From Bacteroidales bacterium UBA3808 (GTDB taxonomy: Bacteria; Bacteroidota; Bacteroidia; Bacteroidales; Paludibacteraceae), in assembly GCA_002369075.1 (NCBI GenBank), contig DFEG01000044.1, positions 1 through 64,000 on the forward strand: a stretch of DNA of 64,000 bases. The letters run 5' to 3'. How positions within the stretch are numbered: the first letter of the stretch is position 1; every line of letters starts with the position of its first letter. Made by a program: the position numbers and the translations under genes. Shown one piece after another: positions 17,080-25,938 of the stretch. A model generated the notes under the pieces. That model searched no databases. It worked only from the letters and a program-made list of their open reading frames with translations, and had not been told where the DNA came from.

Positions 17080-17748
17080 TTACGGACGTGTTAGTCGGAT
17101 CTTTTCCCGTTTGTATATACCCCATCCCATCGCGAGGAGCAGCAGTGGCAGTACTGCATCGCCTACCGGGCATAGCGGGTGTTCCACCAGCCTATCATCC
17201 TCCTCCAGATCAGTCGGGTTGGGAGGAGGCGGTGGCGCGTTGCGCATGGAAGCCGTCTTCGCCATCCGGGGCGCCTCGGCTGCCTCCGGTGCGGCGACTG
17301 ACCGCGCAGACGCCATGGCGACAAAAGTGGTCATCGGCATCGTCACGCCCGATGCCGCCGCCTGTACACCACGCCGTTGTGAGCCACGGTGAGAAGAAGA
17401 GGAAGCATAAAAAGAGCCGCTACTGCCTACTCCGCTTCCGCTGTTATGTATCTTCGCGTTACTGAGTAACAGGATTGACATGTTTGCGCCGGTCGGCAGA
17501 GAGACGGTACTCTCTACGCGTACACCGTTGCGCGGCACGGACTGATGAGCCGCCCTCGTTGTCCGCATCCGCGTGCCGGAACGGAGAGGCAGATGGGGTG
17601 CCGCAACAGGAGACGAATGTCTTACTACCACCCCGGGATTAATCTCCACGAACGGCTTGCCATACACAAGATAGACCAGTCCCATCAGCGACACACCGCA
17701 GACCAGCACGATGAGCGCAATCACCACTTGAGTCCGAAACTGCTTCAT
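17080..17748 (-). CDS. small membrane protein with PxGDA tail, partner of giant protein 1
   Basis: A 222-residue protein. An N-terminal span (about residues 9-29) acts as signal anchor or signal peptide. The middle is low-complexity, rich in Ser, Ala, Arg and Pro, with a run of five prolines near residue 175. The C-terminus is tripartite: CPVGDAVLPLLLLAMG, the rest of a membrane span, then KREKIRLTRP. The PxGDA-span-basic pattern is shared with the small proteins at 25546 and 37410, though the middle is unrelated. Its ATG overlaps the stop of giant gene 1 (ATGA), so the two are translationally coupled. The layout resembles sorting tails processed by exosortase-like enzymes, but no such enzyme is in the window and the role is unknown. 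Confidence 0.75.
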   Translation of the reverse strand: MKQFRTQVVIALIVLVCGVSLMGLVYLVYGKPFVEINPGVVVRHSSPVAAPHLPLRSGTRMRTTRAAHQSVPRNGVRVESTVSLPTGANMSILLLSNAKIHNSGSGVGSSGSFYASSSSHRGSQRRGVQAAASGVTMPMTTFVAMASARSVAAPEAAEAPRMAKTASMRNAPPPPPNPTDLEEDDRLVEHPLCPVGDAVLPLLLLAMGWGIYKREKIRLTRP

Positions 17749-20700
17749 CTCGACGCCTCCTTTCTATACAGAACCGGTGCTCCAAGCGCATCGTAAACTA
17801 CACCCCGGTGGAGGATATGTAATCTTCCGTCCCGAATGAATTTCTGCGCCTTCGTACTTCGTACATCGTCCCTTTGTACATTGTTCAGGTCTGTCGCTAT
17901 CTGCGGCGGAGTGGCAGTGATCACGAACCTGTTTACCGGAGTACTGTTGCTCGCCGTGAAGGAATAGGTATTGCCCGTCCGGATCTCGGTAGCCGCACCC
18001 GTTATCCGGTCGTACAGATAGAACGTCTCTCCGTCGTACTGGAACGAGAAAGTATAGTCGCCGTCGCTTCCCGCGCGGAACGACAGGTACCGCTCGTCAA
18101 AACTCTCCACCGCTGCCACCGCCATCTCGCCGGCATCCTTGATCACTGCCAGCCGCGGCGCGTCCGCATCACCGTCTATCTTACGTCCGTCCCAACCGTC
18201 TGCGTACGCTTCGGAGAAATGGTCACCCGAGAGCAGGTAAACACGGTCGCCGTAGGTATCGCCGGAGATGTTCAGTACCATCAGCCCCGGACCGTTGCCG
18301 GCAGCGGTCTTGCGTGGCGCACGCATGGGCTGGGTTGAGGTCTGGAAATACGTAGCATCATACACCACGCGGTTGTAAACCAGTTTCAGTTTGGCGCCTG
18401 CGCCGGTGGTCTTGACGAAGAACCCCTGCATCGCCGGGATGACGGAGTCCGCGCCTAAATACGGAGCGGAGTGAATCGGTATAACGGCGTATTGCCCCGG
18501 GTTGGGCGCCGTGCCGCTCTCGTCCGTGTTGATGATGGCTGCCTTGTTCGTATTCCACTGCGCATACGTGCCGCTATGGTAGATATAGATAGCTTGCTCG
18601 GCGTTCGTAAAATCAGCGTCCTGGAACTCCTGTACCTTGATGGGGGCCGTCCAACTGTTAGCGGCAAAGGCGTACCCCTCATCGTCGCGTTTGTCAAGGT
18701 CGAGTGTCTTGGTTACCGGCAGGTTGAGTTTGCCTTCCAGAGTGTATTTCTTCTGTGCCGTCTGGGTGATGGCGTAGCCTTCGAACGGTTGCAGCACCTC
18801 TTCGTTCCTTACCCACTGCCATAACTCGCCCAGTGTTCCTTTCGACTCCCATCGGCACATCCAAGCCCCGTGGAACATGGAAATCGCCGTCTTGCCGGCT
18901 CTCGTCGGGATGCCTATATACTGCCATGACGGATTATCCGGAGCGCCTTCTCCGCGGCTGTAGTACTCCACCCTCGCACTCACCTCCGACTCTTTGTTGC
19001 CATACACGAATGCCCCGTTGTGGTCCGCATCCGCCTCTATCAGCAGGTCGCCCGGCTTGATGGTGGTTGGCGAGGCGTAGCGCGTGTCGTTCACCTTGGT
19101 TACTATGCCTGCTACCGTCAGTCCGCCGGTGGGCTTGATGATCAGTTTGCCGTCCGGGTTGCCCGAGCGGCCCTGATTGATTTTCACGCTGCCTGCATGT
19201 GCGTTGACCGTATCTACATAGCATACGGCTGCGATACGCGTGGGGTGATAAGGCGTCGGGACAATATTGTATCCCGGACCCCAGTTCTTAGGATTGCTCC
19301 ACAGGTGATCACCACTGCCGGCTACCGCTCCGTTTTTACCGTTATCAAACACCAGCGAGCAGTCGGCTATCTTCGTCTCATCCGTCATCAGCAGGTAGTC
19401 GATCATCTGATGCATCACTATTCGCCCTGCCGGAGAGAGATTGTCCATCTCATAGAAGTTGATACCGTATATCAGCAATCGCGCGGAGAAAACCACCTGC
19501 CGCTCGCAGCATACTACTAAATCGCGGTTATTATCACGATCGGGGATGGTAGCCAGGAAGATGAAATCCGGAGCCTCGTTGATTGTGAAGCCCTGTAGTC
19601 CTTTCGCTTTCTCCTCGGAACTGAATGAGCTGAGTACTGTCACTGTCGTATCCGTCGGATTGACCACTTGCGTTTCCGTCGGATCGCTCGGCAGATATTT
19701 TGCGTCCTTGAAGATGGCGTGACCCGCACATAGGATCTTCATTTTATCCGCCTTCGGACTCGGGTCTTTGGGGTTAGAGCCTATATGCCAGTTCGACTGG
19801 TTCGCCACGTACGCCTCAAAACTGAGGATCGGTTTCTTGTCTATCAGCGTACCCAACTTATTGGTATAGCCCTTGCCGGTATTCAGGAAGTCAGTAACTA
19901 CTAACAGGTCGTACTGCTTATAGTAAGCGGCTATATCCGCCTCGTCCTTGGTGGCATAGCCGTTGACGCAGGTCACGTCATAGAAACCTTTTAGGTAGGC
20001 TAACAAATCCTTACATGCCGTTGAATCGCTCGTATTATATGCCGAGAAATTACCGCCGGCGGCTAGACTGGCTTTTTCAGTACCCGTCAGGATAAACGCC
20101 ACCTTGGGCTTCTGGTTCTCCGGATAAATACGGATAGTGATGGTTATGTCAAACGAAGCAGAGGGGGTACAGTTGTTCTTCATCGTCAGCGTCACATCTA
20201 CCGTTTGGGTCGTTGCGTTGCCCACATCCGGTGTTCCCATCAAGTGGATCTGCTCATCGAAATACTCGAAGTGACATCCGTTGACAGGAACCGCAGGAGA
20301 TTCGGATTGCAGGACATACGATACACCCGTGGTATCGAAATCACATATCAGCCGCGCTACGCCCATATCTACCGCTTTCTTATCCCATATGGTCACTACC
20401 GGAGCCATCTTAGCCAGCGTCGGCACCAAATCGCAGGGAGCCAGCCAATGGGCGTACAGCGTTACGGCGGAAGCAGTCTGGTCCCATGCCTGCGTGCCTA
20501 CACCTAACCCCGTATAGTATTGTGTCCCGCTCCCATTGGGCTCGGAGAAATAACCGTTGAACACATGCCCTGCCCGCTGCGGAAGAGAGGTTATCTCTGG
20601 CATCGCCTCCCCGGTAGTAGCTACCACGGAGGAAGTATAACTGTTGTACGCACCGGTGGCATCCAGCGTAATGGTGGTATGGGAAATCTCTATCCACTGG

Positions 20701-22691
20701 GCATATAGCGTCACATCTGCAGTGGTCGAATAGAGTCCTTCATTACTGATCGGCGTGCCTGTGCCGCCGGCATCCTCCGTCCAGCCGAGGAACCGGTATC
20801 CGGTACGGGTAAACGCGTTCTCCGGCAACTGGATCTCGTCCCCTTCGCTTACCAGCATGGCAGGCATGGTACCGATACCGCTGTTGGCGTCAAACGAGAT
20901 CTTGACGGCAGGCACCTCCACGATGACCACCACCCGGCTCTCTTTATCGTTGCTCCTGATGGAGAATGTGCCGGTATAGGTACTCCCGTCGTACTCGTAT
21001 TTATGCCACTTGTCCTTCTTGTTGGATTCAAAAGCGTGGTTCGTCGTCGTACCATTGACCGTCAGGTCTATGCTATACGCATCGTTGCTACTGGGGAATA
21101 CATAGAATGTGATCTTATAGGCGGTCATGCTGCCTAAATCAAAGCTCAGTGTAGCGTCTTTTTCTGCCTTGAGGGCTTTGATGGCGCGATTGCCGGTTTG
21201 ACTCGTTCCCCATTTGGAGGGATCGTCCAGTTGGGTCAGGTCCTTGGTGTTGAAATATACTCCGGCTGCTCCGGCAGAGTAGCCTATATCACTCGTAGCC
21301 AGCAGGTTGCCATCCTCCGTCTTGTACCGCCATGCGCCTGGCTTACCGTCTTCCCCCTGTTTCCACACGCCGTTTTTCACGGAGCACGAACCTAAGATAT
21401 ATTGGAACATCGCCGGTTTGACCCGCCACTGGGCTGTCAGGGTGATGTCACTGCCGATGTTCTCAATCGTTGCGCCGGCAGCAATGGCGTCTCCGGCAGC
21501 AATCACACTGCCGCCAACCGTTACATCCGCATCGGCTGTCCAGTGGTCGAACAGATAACCGTCTTTCGTAAATCCGTTCGCAGGAATAGCCCTGTTCTCG
21601 CCGGTGCAGAGACCGTTGACCGGGCTCATGGTGCCTGTGCCTCCGCCGGCGTCAAAAGAAATCGTATGGGTTGTGAACGGGGCGAAAGCCGACGGGTGGC
21701 TCCCCTCGTCTATGTACTGACCGAGTGCCAGCACCAGGTCCTGTGTCTGGTTGCTGCCATCGTCGCGGAATTTCACGCGGTCGAAATAGGCGGCGCAGTA
21801 GTAATAGTCCTGACCGCAGATAGTTGTCTGGGTGGTGATTGTCGGCGCTCCGTTCCAATCGGACATCCTGTTAGCCGTGCCGTCCTGCCAGTTGTAAATC
21901 CTCGCACTGCTCCAGCCGGTGCCCTTGATGAAATACACGTAGTTCGGGTCGGGGTGCGTCGTTACCGGATAAGTCACCGACACTGCCTTCGTGGTGGTGT
22001 TCAGCGTAAACGTATAGTCGCCGGCGGGACCGGTATAAAGCGTGCAGTTGTCATCGGCGGTGGAGAATACCCATCCGCTGATATTCGATACAATGGCGCC
22101 GGTATTGCCGTAGTGCTCGCTGCCCTTTCTGAACTTGAACTGGTACCGCTTGTTCGCCTCCAGACTCAGCGTTACGGAGGCTGTGCCTCCCGTCTCGGTC
22201 ATCTCGCCGTCGTCTTCGCTCCATCTGCCGAACTCCTCGTATAGCGTCCATATGGGGTTGACCGTCACATCTATCTGCGTGATGGTCACACCGCCTCCGT
22301 TGTTCTTGCAGCTCACAGAACTCACCGCAGGATCAATGACACAGGTAAATATTTTGCCGTCTCGGGTACAGGAACTGCAACTGGTGATATTACTTGCCTG
22401 ATAACGATTGCTTGTACCGGTCGTTGTGATGACAACTTGGGAGATGGTCGCTTTCTCTGCCGTCAGCGTAAAGGTCTTACCGGCGTTTCCGGCGTATAAC
22501 CCGCCGCTATAGCTCATGTCGGATGAAGACAGGGTGACGCTCCCTACCGTCTTGTCACCGCCAGTCACATTGAGATTTGTTCCCGTAAAAGTAATCACTT
22601 CGCCCTGTGCCCCCACACTACCGAGCAACAGGAGAACTGCGAGGAGTATCGCAGAGAAAAATTTATTAGATTGAGGTTCCGTCCGTTCCAT
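17745..22691 (-). CDS. giant secreted surface protein 1 (InlB repeats, ThuA-like domain, T9SS-like tail)
   Basis: A 1648-residue exported protein. The ATG at 22691 (MERTEPQ) gives a signal peptide with core AILLAVLLLLGSVGAQG. The first part is beta-rich and holds at least two InlB/Listeria-Bacteroides repeats (FDAGGGTGTM.., FDANSGIGTM.. each ending TL.AQW). An alpha/beta domain (about 20115 down to 19385) begins KVAFILTGTEK, has DLLVVTDF and ends with a ...MIDYLL helix; it looks like an amidotransferase/ThuA-type fold. Next is the SNPKNW/LIIKPTGGL module and the WQYIGIP segment common in Bacteroidota surface proteins. The end, AQKFIRDGRLHILHRGVVYDALG, resembles a T9SS sorting tail but is more diverged than in giants 2 and 3. 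GC content is high and even, unlike giant 2. Confidence 0.85.
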   Translation of the reverse strand: MERTEPQSNKFFSAILLAVLLLLGSVGAQGEVITFTGTNLNVTGGDKTVGSVTLSSSDMSYSGGLYAGNAGKTFTLTAEKATISQVVITTTGTSNRYQASNITSCSSCTRDGKIFTCVIDPAVSSVSCKNNGGGVTITQIDVTVNPIWTLYEEFGRWSEDDGEMTETGGTASVTLSLEANKRYQFKFRKGSEHYGNTGAIVSNISGWVFSTADDNCTLYTGPAGDYTFTLNTTTKAVSVTYPVTTHPDPNYVYFIKGTGWSSARIYNWQDGTANRMSDWNGAPTITTQTTICGQDYYYCAAYFDRVKFRDDGSNQTQDLVLALGQYIDEGSHPSAFAPFTTHTISFDAGGGTGTMSPVNGLCTGENRAIPANGFTKDGYLFDHWTADADVTVGGSVIAAGDAIAAGATIENIGSDITLTAQWRVKPAMFQYILGSCSVKNGVWKQGEDGKPGAWRYKTEDGNLLATSDIGYSAGAAGVYFNTKDLTQLDDPSKWGTSQTGNRAIKALKAEKDATLSFDLGSMTAYKITFYVFPSSNDAYSIDLTVNGTTTNHAFESNKKDKWHKYEYDGSTYTGTFSIRSNDKESRVVVIVEVPAVKISFDANSGIGTMPAMLVSEGDEIQLPENAFTRTGYRFLGWTEDAGGTGTPISNEGLYSTTADVTLYAQWIEISHTTITLDATGAYNSYTSSVVATTGEAMPEITSLPQRAGHVFNGYFSEPNGSGTQYYTGLGVGTQAWDQTASAVTLYAHWLAPCDLVPTLAKMAPVVTIWDKKAVDMGVARLICDFDTTGVSYVLQSESPAVPVNGCHFEYFDEQIHLMGTPDVGNATTQTVDVTLTMKNNCTPSASFDITITIRIYPENQKPKVAFILTGTEKASLAAGGNFSAYNTSDSTACKDLLAYLKGFYDVTCVNGYATKDEADIAAYYKQYDLLVVTDFLNTGKGYTNKLGTLIDKKPILSFEAYVANQSNWHIGSNPKDPSPKADKMKILCAGHAIFKDAKYLPSDPTETQVVNPTDTTVTVLSSFSSEEKAKGLQGFTINEAPDFIFLATIPDRDNNRDLVVCCERQVVFSARLLIYGINFYEMDNLSPAGRIVMHQMIDYLLMTDETKIADCSLVFDNGKNGAVAGSGDHLWSNPKNWGPGYNIVPTPYHPTRIAAVCYVDTVNAHAGSVKINQGRSGNPDGKLIIKPTGGLTVAGIVTKVNDTRYASPTTIKPGDLLIEADADHNGAFVYGNKESEVSARVEYYSRGEGAPDNPSWQYIGIPTRAGKTAISMFHGAWMCRWESKGTLGELWQWVRNEEVLQPFEGYAITQTAQKKYTLEGKLNLPVTKTLDLDKRDDEGYAFAANSWTAPIKVQEFQDADFTNAEQAIYIYHSGTYAQWNTNKAAIINTDESGTAPNPGQYAVIPIHSAPYLGADSVIPAMQGFFVKTTGAGAKLKLVYNRVVYDATYFQTSTQPMRAPRKTAAGNGPGLMVLNISGDTYGDRVYLLSGDHFSEAYADGWDGRKIDGDADAPRLAVIKDAGEMAVAAVESFDERYLSFRAGSDGDYTFSFQYDGETFYLYDRITGAATEIRTGNTYSFTASNSTPVNRFVITATPPQIATDLNNVQRDDVRSTKAQKFIRDGRLHILHRGVVYDALGAPVLYRKEASR

Positions 22692-22755
22692 AACGTGCGT
22701 ATTTTTAAGCAACCGTTTTGCGTTCGTGTGAACTACCGTTTTATGTTCGCGGGGA

Positions 22756-22786
22756 CAAAGTTACTGCTTTTATTTGATTTCTCCAA
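22756..22786 (-). promoter_or_regulatory. promoter of giant gene 1 cassette
   Basis: Minus strand TTG (22784-22786), 20 bp, TAACTTTG (22756-22763). The leader is about 60 nt and has no Shine-Dalgarno sequence. Confidence 0.75.
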
Positions 22787-22796
22787 ATAAAAAGCG

Positions 22797-22824
22797 AAAA
22801 GTGCGCCGTTTTTCACGCACTTTT
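22797..22824 (-). terminator. terminator downstream of the RAYT gene
   Basis: Stem aaaagtgcg/cgcactttt (22797-22805 and 22816-22824) with a 10-nt loop, U-rich on the minus strand. It lies between the transposase gene end and the promoter of giant gene 1. Confidence 0.65.
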
Positions 22825-22944
22825 CACACTTTCCGTCAATTTGTTCACATTATGAGTACCCTTTTACGGTCTCCAATCGCGACCATCTCGCGACCATCAC
22901 GGACGTCTCTATCCCGTTTTACTCCCCCCTCCCTCGTCTTTCCC

Positions 22945-23004
22945 TTTTGCCGCATCATTGCGACAACCCTCGTCTTTCTCTTTTGTCGCATCATTGCGAC
23001 AACC
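22945..23004 (+). repeat. two REP-like hairpin units at the 3' end of the RAYT gene
   Basis: Two 36-bp spaced units. The cores at 22949-22968 (gccgcatcattgcgacaacc) and 22985-23004 (gtcgcatcattgcgacaacc) each form a short stem gtcgca/tgcgac; they are joined by ctcgtctttctc. The second unit contains the transposase stop codon (22991-22993). Placement beside a RAYT gene fits REP elements that this transposase recognises. Confidence 0.8.
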
Positions 23005-24082
23005 TCTCTGCTATCTCGTTCATCGCCATAAACCGCCACCGCTTCGTTTCGTGAGGGACATCTCCTATTTTCGCGGTTACTTGCTCTATTATTTCCGGCA
23101 TTTCAAAAACCTCCTCATCTGCCTCTACTAATAATAATTTGCCTGCCGCACACGCTTCGAAATACACGCCGTTTGGCTTATAATATGGATAATGAGGATT
23201 ATCTTCCTTAGGAAATCCCTCTGCTAAAAGAATGACTATCGGGTACCCGCCTTCTCTTATTGCCCGGCATATTCGTTTTTCGCCTTCGGAGATTGCCGCA
23301 CTCACATATACCGTTCCCATAGCCGCATCTTCCAAACAAGCCGTTAGACGGCGCTCTATCTCCTCTTGCGTCATGCTCCGCGAACAGCGTAGTACTTCTT
23401 TTTGCGGGTAGTCGAATAGAAACCGGTTGCCCATCGCCCGTGCTTTTATTCCCTTATATTCTATCTCCTCTTGTATGCGGAATAACTCCGGGTTGGCGCG
23501 TTTCATCGCCAACCTCCGGGGATTGTCTTTTATGTAATTGATAGTACGCTGTATTTGGTCGTATGAATGGACGACCCGCTCGTGGTAGTGAGCTATATCC
23601 GGCTCCCATATGGTCTCCGTTCGCGCAAATATACGCGAAAAACGAAAAACATCTTTCCCTTTTGCCGCATCCTTGCGACAACCATACTCTCGCTTATATA
23701 GAGCCGTACAAGCGCTCTTGAATCCGCGTATTACCGCCCCTATTTTCTGCGGTAGCGGCTCTACTGCCTGCAGTAGGAGGTGTATATGGTCCGGCATCAC
23801 CTGCGAAGCTATGATCTTCAACCGATAGCCCTTCGGAGCATAGTAATCGGGTATATCGCGCATTAGTCTCAACACCTGTTCGCCGTATTCTGTAAGTTCT
23901 ATGTGCGCCTCTTCCGGCTTCTCTCCGGCCAAATGCCCTAACAACGGATAATGCTCTGCAACCACAAGAATTATATGATATATACCCCTTCCTTTATAGT
24001 CCCAATGCTTCTCCTTATGATGCCGTTTAAGGTCAAGAGGTCTTCTCCAACCGTTTGGTGTTCTTGTGGGCTTGTTATCCAT
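22991..24082 (-). CDS. RAYT/IS200-like Y1 transposase with an extra C-terminal domain
   Basis: A 363-residue protein. Residues 1-200 are a Y1-type (HUH) single-strand transposase of the REP-associated family: the metal-binding MPDHIHLL (His99, His101) and the helix NYIKDNPRR with the likely nucleophile Tyr183. Such proteins cut and join REP hairpins. Residues about 224-340 are extra and hold a Rossmann-like stretch, GTVYVSAAISEGEKRICRAI then YPIVILLAEGF, reminiscent of DprA/SLOG nucleotide-binding folds; I do not recognise the exact family. A REP unit sits in frame inside the gene (REYGCRKDAAKGKD, 23664-23683), adding about ten residues between the HUH motif and the Tyr helix. No flanking IS ends are seen, so it is probably domesticated rather than a mobile IS. 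Confidence 0.85.
   Translation of the reverse strand: MDNKPTRTPNGWRRPLDLKRHHKEKHWDYKGRGIYHIILVVAEHYPLLGHLAGEKPEEAHIELTEYGEQVLRLMRDIPDYYAPKGYRLKIIASQVMPDHIHLLLQAVEPLPQKIGAVIRGFKSACTALYKREYGCRKDAAKGKDVFRFSRIFARTETIWEPDIAHYHERVVHSYDQIQRTINYIKDNPRRLAMKRANPELFRIQEEIEYKGIKARAMGNRFLFDYPQKEVLRCSRSMTQEEIERRLTACLEDAAMGTVYVSAAISEGEKRICRAIREGGYPIVILLAEGFPKEDNPHYPYYKPNGVYFEACAAGKLLLVEADEEVFEMPEIIEQVTAKIGDVPHETKRWRFMAMNEIAERLSQ
23664..23683 (+). repeat. REP-like unit inside the RAYT coding region
   Basis: Core gccgcatccttgcgacaacc, same orientation on the plus strand as the units at both ends of the gene. It is translated in frame on the minus strand. Confidence 0.8.
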
Positions 24083-24097
24083 ATAAACATATAAAAT

Positions 24098-24199
24098 AAA
24101 TTTGCTGCAAAATTACAACAAAAAATCGACATACACAAATGATATGCCGGTTTTTTGCCTCCCTTATGCATTTTGTCGCATCCTTGCGACAACCTCCCT
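24098..24199. repeat. 102-bp direct repeat, copy A
   Basis: Identical except for one base (t/c inside the REP loop) to 25446-25547. It contains the promoter of the RAYT gene and one full REP unit. The two copies lie 1348 bp apart and flank the DUF1016 gene. Confidence 0.9.
24108..24138 (-). promoter_or_regulatory. promoter of the RAYT gene
   Basis: Minus strand TTG (24136-24138), 20 bp, TAATTTTG (24108-24115). It lies within the 102-bp repeat also found upstream of the DUF1016 gene. Confidence 0.75.
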
Positions 24200-24297
24200 C
24201 GTCTTTCTCTTTTGTCGCATCCTTGCGACAACCTCCCGTCTTTCCCTTTTGCCGCATCCTTGCGACAACCCTCGTCTTTCCCTTTTGCCGCATCATT
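24175..24297 (+). repeat. array of REP-like hairpin units upstream of the RAYT gene
   Basis: Cores at 24175-24194, 24214-24233 and 24251-24270, plus a half unit (gccgcatcatt) at 24287-24297 that stops exactly at the DUF1016 stop codon. Units repeat every 36-39 bp with a near-constant linker ctcgtctttccc. The truncation suggests that the DUF1016 segment joined the region inside a REP unit. Confidence 0.85.
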
Positions 24298-25438
24298 ATT
24301 TATCCAAGAACTCCACAAACTCCTCTAAACTACGTTGGATGACGCTACCTACCTTTATTTGTTCCTCATACTTTGACACCATAGTTGGACTGATGCTCCT
24401 ATTGAGGGCATAGCGCACCACCTCTGGGTTCGCGTCTTTACACATCAAGATTCCTATACTCGGATTTTCATTACTGCGTTTCTCGTTTTGATCTAGTGCT
24501 TCTAGATAGAACTCCAGCTGTCCCAAATCACGCGGATCAAATTCATTGGTCTTCAGTTCGATAGCGACCAGACATTGTAAAGCTCGGTGATAAAACAACA
24601 AATCACATCTGAAGCATTTGCCTCCCACCTCCAATGTATGTTCCTCATCAACAAACAGGAAATCTTTACCCATCTCCAGAATAAACTCCTTCATGTGAGT
24701 AACAATCTCTTTGCGCATTTTAGGTTCTTTGTATCGTTGCGGCAGCCCTAAGAAATCCAAGATAGCTTTATCCTTTAATAACACCTCTGCCTTTGGATAA
24801 GTCTCTTTCAGTATAGCTGATTGTAACTTCTTGTCACTCAGCACGCGAGAGTAAGCATCCGATTTAATAGCGCGTTCGAGCTGCTTGTTCTGTAAATGTT
24901 CATATTCGGCATAGAGAACATAAAACACATACTCCTCTGGAGAAGAGCACCTCTGTAAAATTATTTGATGGTTCGTCCAACCTGTATGCATTAACAAAGA
25001 CGGCAATTGTGCCATTTTGAGTGGCACAATTTCATTATCTCCCATTTGTGTCATTTCCGGCGATACAAATTGTGCCGTTTCGAATGGCACAAATTGCTTG
25101 TGGCGCTTAAACTTCTCTGACAAATCCATGAAAGCCGCAGATGTATACGTCTCATAAAACTGCACCATCTTGTAGATAGAGCGTCTGCTCCATCCTTTCA
25201 ATGTCGGGTTTTCGGTGTGGATATATTCTGCCAACTGCTGCACTACTTTGGATCCCCATGCAGCATTCTTAATCTTATATGACACATACGCGCCAACCTG
25301 CCATGCCGTCAGCACAGATGCATGATTAATTACCTGCACCGCTTGCGAACGATTGTACTCTATGATCTGTATAATCTGCGCAAAATCCTGTGCATATTCA
25401 CTTCCTTCCACATGTGCTATATGCTTATCCATAGTCAT
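24296..25438 (-). CDS. DUF1016/YhcG-type PDDEXK nuclease
   Basis: A 380-residue protein from the ATG at 25438 (MTMDKHI; the next ATG at 25432 is equally possible). The N-terminal half is the DUF1016_N helical domain (QVGAYVSYKIKNAAWG, WSRRSIYKMVQFYE, WTNHQIIL). The C-terminal half is a PDDEXK nuclease core: FRCDLLFYH, then VAIELKT (the E-x-K pair) and LGQLEFYLEALD. YhcG-like proteins occur near restriction or toxin genes and in mobile islands; a DNA-cleaving defence or repair role is inferred from family, not proven here. The promoter is within repeat copy B (TAATTTTG at 25456-25463, TTG at 25484-25486), giving a leader of about 12 nt. AT-rich compared with neighbours, consistent with transfer. 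Confidence 0.9.
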   Translation of the reverse strand: MTMDKHIAHVEGSEYAQDFAQIIQIIEYNRSQAVQVINHASVLTAWQVGAYVSYKIKNAAWGSKVVQQLAEYIHTENPTLKGWSRRSIYKMVQFYETYTSAAFMDLSEKFKRHKQFVPFETAQFVSPEMTQMGDNEIVPLKMAQLPSLLMHTGWTNHQIILQRCSSPEEYVFYVLYAEYEHLQNKQLERAIKSDAYSRVLSDKKLQSAILKETYPKAEVLLKDKAILDFLGLPQRYKEPKMRKEIVTHMKEFILEMGKDFLFVDEEHTLEVGGKCFRCDLLFYHRALQCLVAIELKTNEFDPRDLGQLEFYLEALDQNEKRSNENPSIGILMCKDANPEVVRYALNRSISPTMVSKYEEQIKVGSVIQRSLEEFVEFLDK

Positions 25439-25445
25439 ATTTTTA

Positions 25446-25547
25446 AAATTTGCTGCAAAATTACAACAAAAAATCGACATACACAAATGATATGCCGGTT
25501 TTTTGCCTCCCTTATGCATTTTGTCGCATCCCTGCGACAACCTCCCT
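25446..25547. repeat. 102-bp direct repeat, copy B
   Basis: Copy of 24098-24199 with one mismatch. It supplies the promoter of the DUF1016 gene and ends with a REP-like unit (25523-25542) that runs into the last codons of the small PxGDA protein gene at 25546. Confidence 0.9.
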
Positions 25548-25938
25548 ACGCGCGCTTTTTCTTTAAGGAGCGCACGCATACGTACGCGCACAACAGCAGC
25601 ATCAGCGGCACCACCGCATCCCCGAGGGGGGTTGGGTCAAATGGGTTGTTCGTGCTCTTTCTTACACTTCCGGGATGTTTAGGTGATTTAGCCGGCGCGT
25701 AAGATGCCCCCTCATAGGTAGCCGTACCATCCGTATTGAGCTCCGGATTAGCGCTGTAGGTACTGCCCGAACCCGACATAGTGCTTGTCGATTGGAACGC
25801 GGCACCCGGAGCCGTAGCTCCGAATGCCTGTTGTTCCTCCTGTTGCGTCGCACCGATCATCTGCGCTGTCGCCGGCACGCTGACAAGAAGCGCACCTACC
25901 ACCATTAACCAATTACCAATAATCTTTACTCTTTTCAT
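25546..25938 (-). CDS. small membrane protein with PxGDA tail, partner of giant protein 2
   Basis: A 130-residue protein: signal peptide (MKRVKIIGNWLM..., cleavage likely after VPATAQ), a Gln/Ala/Ser/Thr-rich middle (ATQQEEQQAFGATAPGA, STMSGSGSTYS), a Pro-Lys-rich spacer, then the tail TPLGDAVVPLMLLLCAYVCV with SLKKKRA at the end. The tail is motif, span and basic end, as in the two other small proteins. It is about 85% identical to the 37410 protein by eye. It follows giant gene 2 by 59 bp of tandem tatcaatt-type repeat. Likely anchored in the inner membrane by the C-terminus with the middle outside, perhaps processed; function unknown. Confidence 0.8.
   Translation of the reverse strand: MKRVKIIGNWLMVVGALLVSVPATAQMIGATQQEEQQAFGATAPGAAFQSTSTMSGSGSTYSANPELNTDGTATYEGASYAPAKSPKHPGSVRKSTNNPFDPTPLGDAVVPLMLLLCAYVCVRSLKKKRA

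Noticed and set aside
21402..22244. 280-codon plus-strand frame inside giant gene 1
   Set aside because: Antisense shadow of the giant protein; no promoter or family signal.
24075..24296. Minus-strand frame made of MRQKGKTRVVARMRQKGKT-type repeats
   Set aside because: It is simply the REP array translated.
24175..24297. CRISPR-like array (20-bp repeats every 36-39 bp)
   Set aside because: The 'spacers' are nearly identical (ctcgtctttccc), the repeat is a short perfect hairpin, copies are scattered elsewhere singly, and a RAYT gene is adjacent; this is a REP array and no cas gene is present.
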